A DNA stretch of 64,000 nucleotides, from IMG/VR virus record IMGVR_UViG_3300042891_001512, positions 1 to 64,000 of that record, one strand, 5' to 3'. This stretch comes from a virus. The notes below the pieces were generated by a model. That model was not told the DNA's origin and searched no databases. It was given only the letters and a program-made list of their open reading frames with translations. Within the stretch, counting starts at the first letter, position 1, and each line of letters opens with the position of its first letter. Positions 63,067 to 64,000 of the stretch are shown here, in pieces. The position numbers and the translations under genes are program-made.

Positions 63067-64000
63067 GCTACAATATAGAGTCAGAAAATTCCCAAATTAG
63101 AGATGTAGCGTTCCCCTCTAGCCCACCCCTTAATGAGGACACTGTAAAAGAAATATCCACAATTGAATGCGAAATTCTTGGCCCAGGTGTCGTGGTTTTT
63201 AGAAACGCTTTTCAGATAGATCAGGACGCAGTGCTAACGCATATTGATTCTAATGCAGAAGAAGCGCATAAAACCCGATGGGAATATGTTGAGGTTGATG
63301 GCGTAAAAATGGGCATCAATGAAGATGGCTTTAGGTATAGGATGGAAGACGTACCAGCAGCACCGATAAGATTGCTTGACCCGGTAAACGAATCTACGCC
63401 TAAAGAAGTAGAAGAGTTTCTATACACTTTGGAAGACCAAATATACAAGTGTCTGATAAAGTACATAGACCACTACCCCCTGATGCTTGGTAGCATATGG
63501 TGGAAGACAAGAGGCCATATATTACGCTATGGAGATGGTGGAAGACTTGGTTGTCACGCAGATAATGATACTAATTATAAGGTGACAAAAGGCGTTAGGT
63601 ATATGCCAAAGGGTATGGTCGCATCAAGACAAACATGCGGTGCTTTAATTTACCTAAATGATTGCGTAGATTCTGAAGAAGAATTAAATGGAAGAAATTT
63701 TACAGGCGGACATCTTAGGTTTGTTCATTTGGGAATTTCTTATAAGCCAAGAAAAGGTGACATAATATTCTTCCCAACAAATTACGTCGCGTCCCACGAT
63801 GTAGAAACTATGGGTAAGGGTGTTAGATATAGTTATTTAACTTTTTTTGGTCAAGGCGCAAATGATAAGAGCGCAAATATTATGATAGTTGAACCAGATG
63901 AAAGTTTCCAATGGTGTCCTCCTGTTTGGTTGAATAATATATATGATGATTATGAAATGTATTGCAAATCTCCATATTCTATTTTTTCTGATCCAGGAAA
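63063..64000 (+). CDS. 2OG-Fe(II) oxygenase, truncated by window end (at least 312 aa)
   Basis: ATG 63063 overlaps the previous stop (ATGA). Frame open to the window edge. Iron ligands are CHADND (HxD), then SHDVETMGKGVRYSYL supplying the distal His and Arg. An insert of about 30 residues after HxD is longer than in the other enzymes here. Eighth oxygenase of this superfamily in the window. Confidence 0.78.
   Translation, partial: MSYNIESENSQIRDVAFPSSPPLNEDTVKEISTIECEILGPGVVVFRNAFQIDQDAVLTHIDSNAEEAHKTRWEYVEVDGVKMGINEDGFRYRMEDVPAAPIRLLDPVNESTPKEVEEFLYTLEDQIYKCLIKYIDHYPLMLGSIWWKTRGHILRYGDGGRLGCHADNDTNYKVTKGVRYMPKGMVASRQTCGALIYLNDCVDSEEELNGRNFTGGHLRFVHLGISYKPRKGDIIFFPTNYVASHDVETMGKGVRYSYLTFFGQGANDKSANIMIVEPDESFQWCPPVWLNNIYDDYEMYCKSPYSIFSDPG

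Overview
The window is a contiguous, AT-rich stretch of a large tailed double-stranded DNA phage (Caudoviricetes). It encodes a large terminase, portal, prohead protease fused to scaffold, major capsid protein, several long fibre proteins and an S74-chaperoned spike. Three genes appear to be transcribed as leaderless mRNAs from TGN-TATAMT promoters, and RecA resembles actinobacterial RecA. Together these suggest, without proving, an aquatic low-GC actinobacterial host. I found no tRNA, rRNA, integrase or CRISPR array.

Layout. (1) 1-9.9 kb, leftward: a packed run of small early-type genes, many overlapping by 1-4 nt (lipoprotein, small membrane and zinc-ribbon proteins, a LysM membrane protein). 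It also holds an 891-aa protein carrying the three signature motifs of YonO/QDE-1-type two-barrel RNA polymerases. (2) 9.9-12.5 kb: strand-switch zone with RecA, a bidirectional terminator, divergent promoters and a C-tract/AT-rich segment. (3) 12.6-35.5 kb, rightward: ClpB-like AAA+ protein, a giant virion protein with a DnaQ-like exonuclease domain, terminase, spike, portal, glycosyltransferase, a 2OG oxygenase, protease-scaffold and capsid. (4) 35.6-49.7 kb: paralogous tail fibres and two PASTA-(F/Y)FPP-repeat proteins. (5) 49.7-64 kb: an accessory cluster with seven more 2OG-Fe(II) oxygenases, a diiron ferritin-like oxygenase, methyltransferases, a radical-SAM protein, glycosyltransferases and two glutathione-peroxidase-like proteins, with an internally duplicated gene block.

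The most striking observation is that five rightward genes are each broken by the same signature: an in-frame CGG followed by A, with the protein continuing exactly +1. One gene carries the signature twice, giving six sites. Skipping the C gives a GGA (Gly) codon each time. In three of the six this Gly falls where the family conserves Gly (prohead protease 'HEGLTAN' and two PASTA domains). By eye I found no other in-frame CGG in the rightward genes. This looks like programmed +1 frameshifting or CGGA quadruplet decoding shared across a late regulon. One leftward gene has an in-frame CGGA with no evident shift, which argues that strand, timing or context matters.

A second theme is the pairing of proline-rich (F/Y)FPP proteins with an unusually large set of prolyl-hydroxylase-like enzymes and glycosyltransferases. 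This suggests, as inference only, a phage-encoded system that hydroxylates and possibly glycosylates its own fibre-tip proteins.
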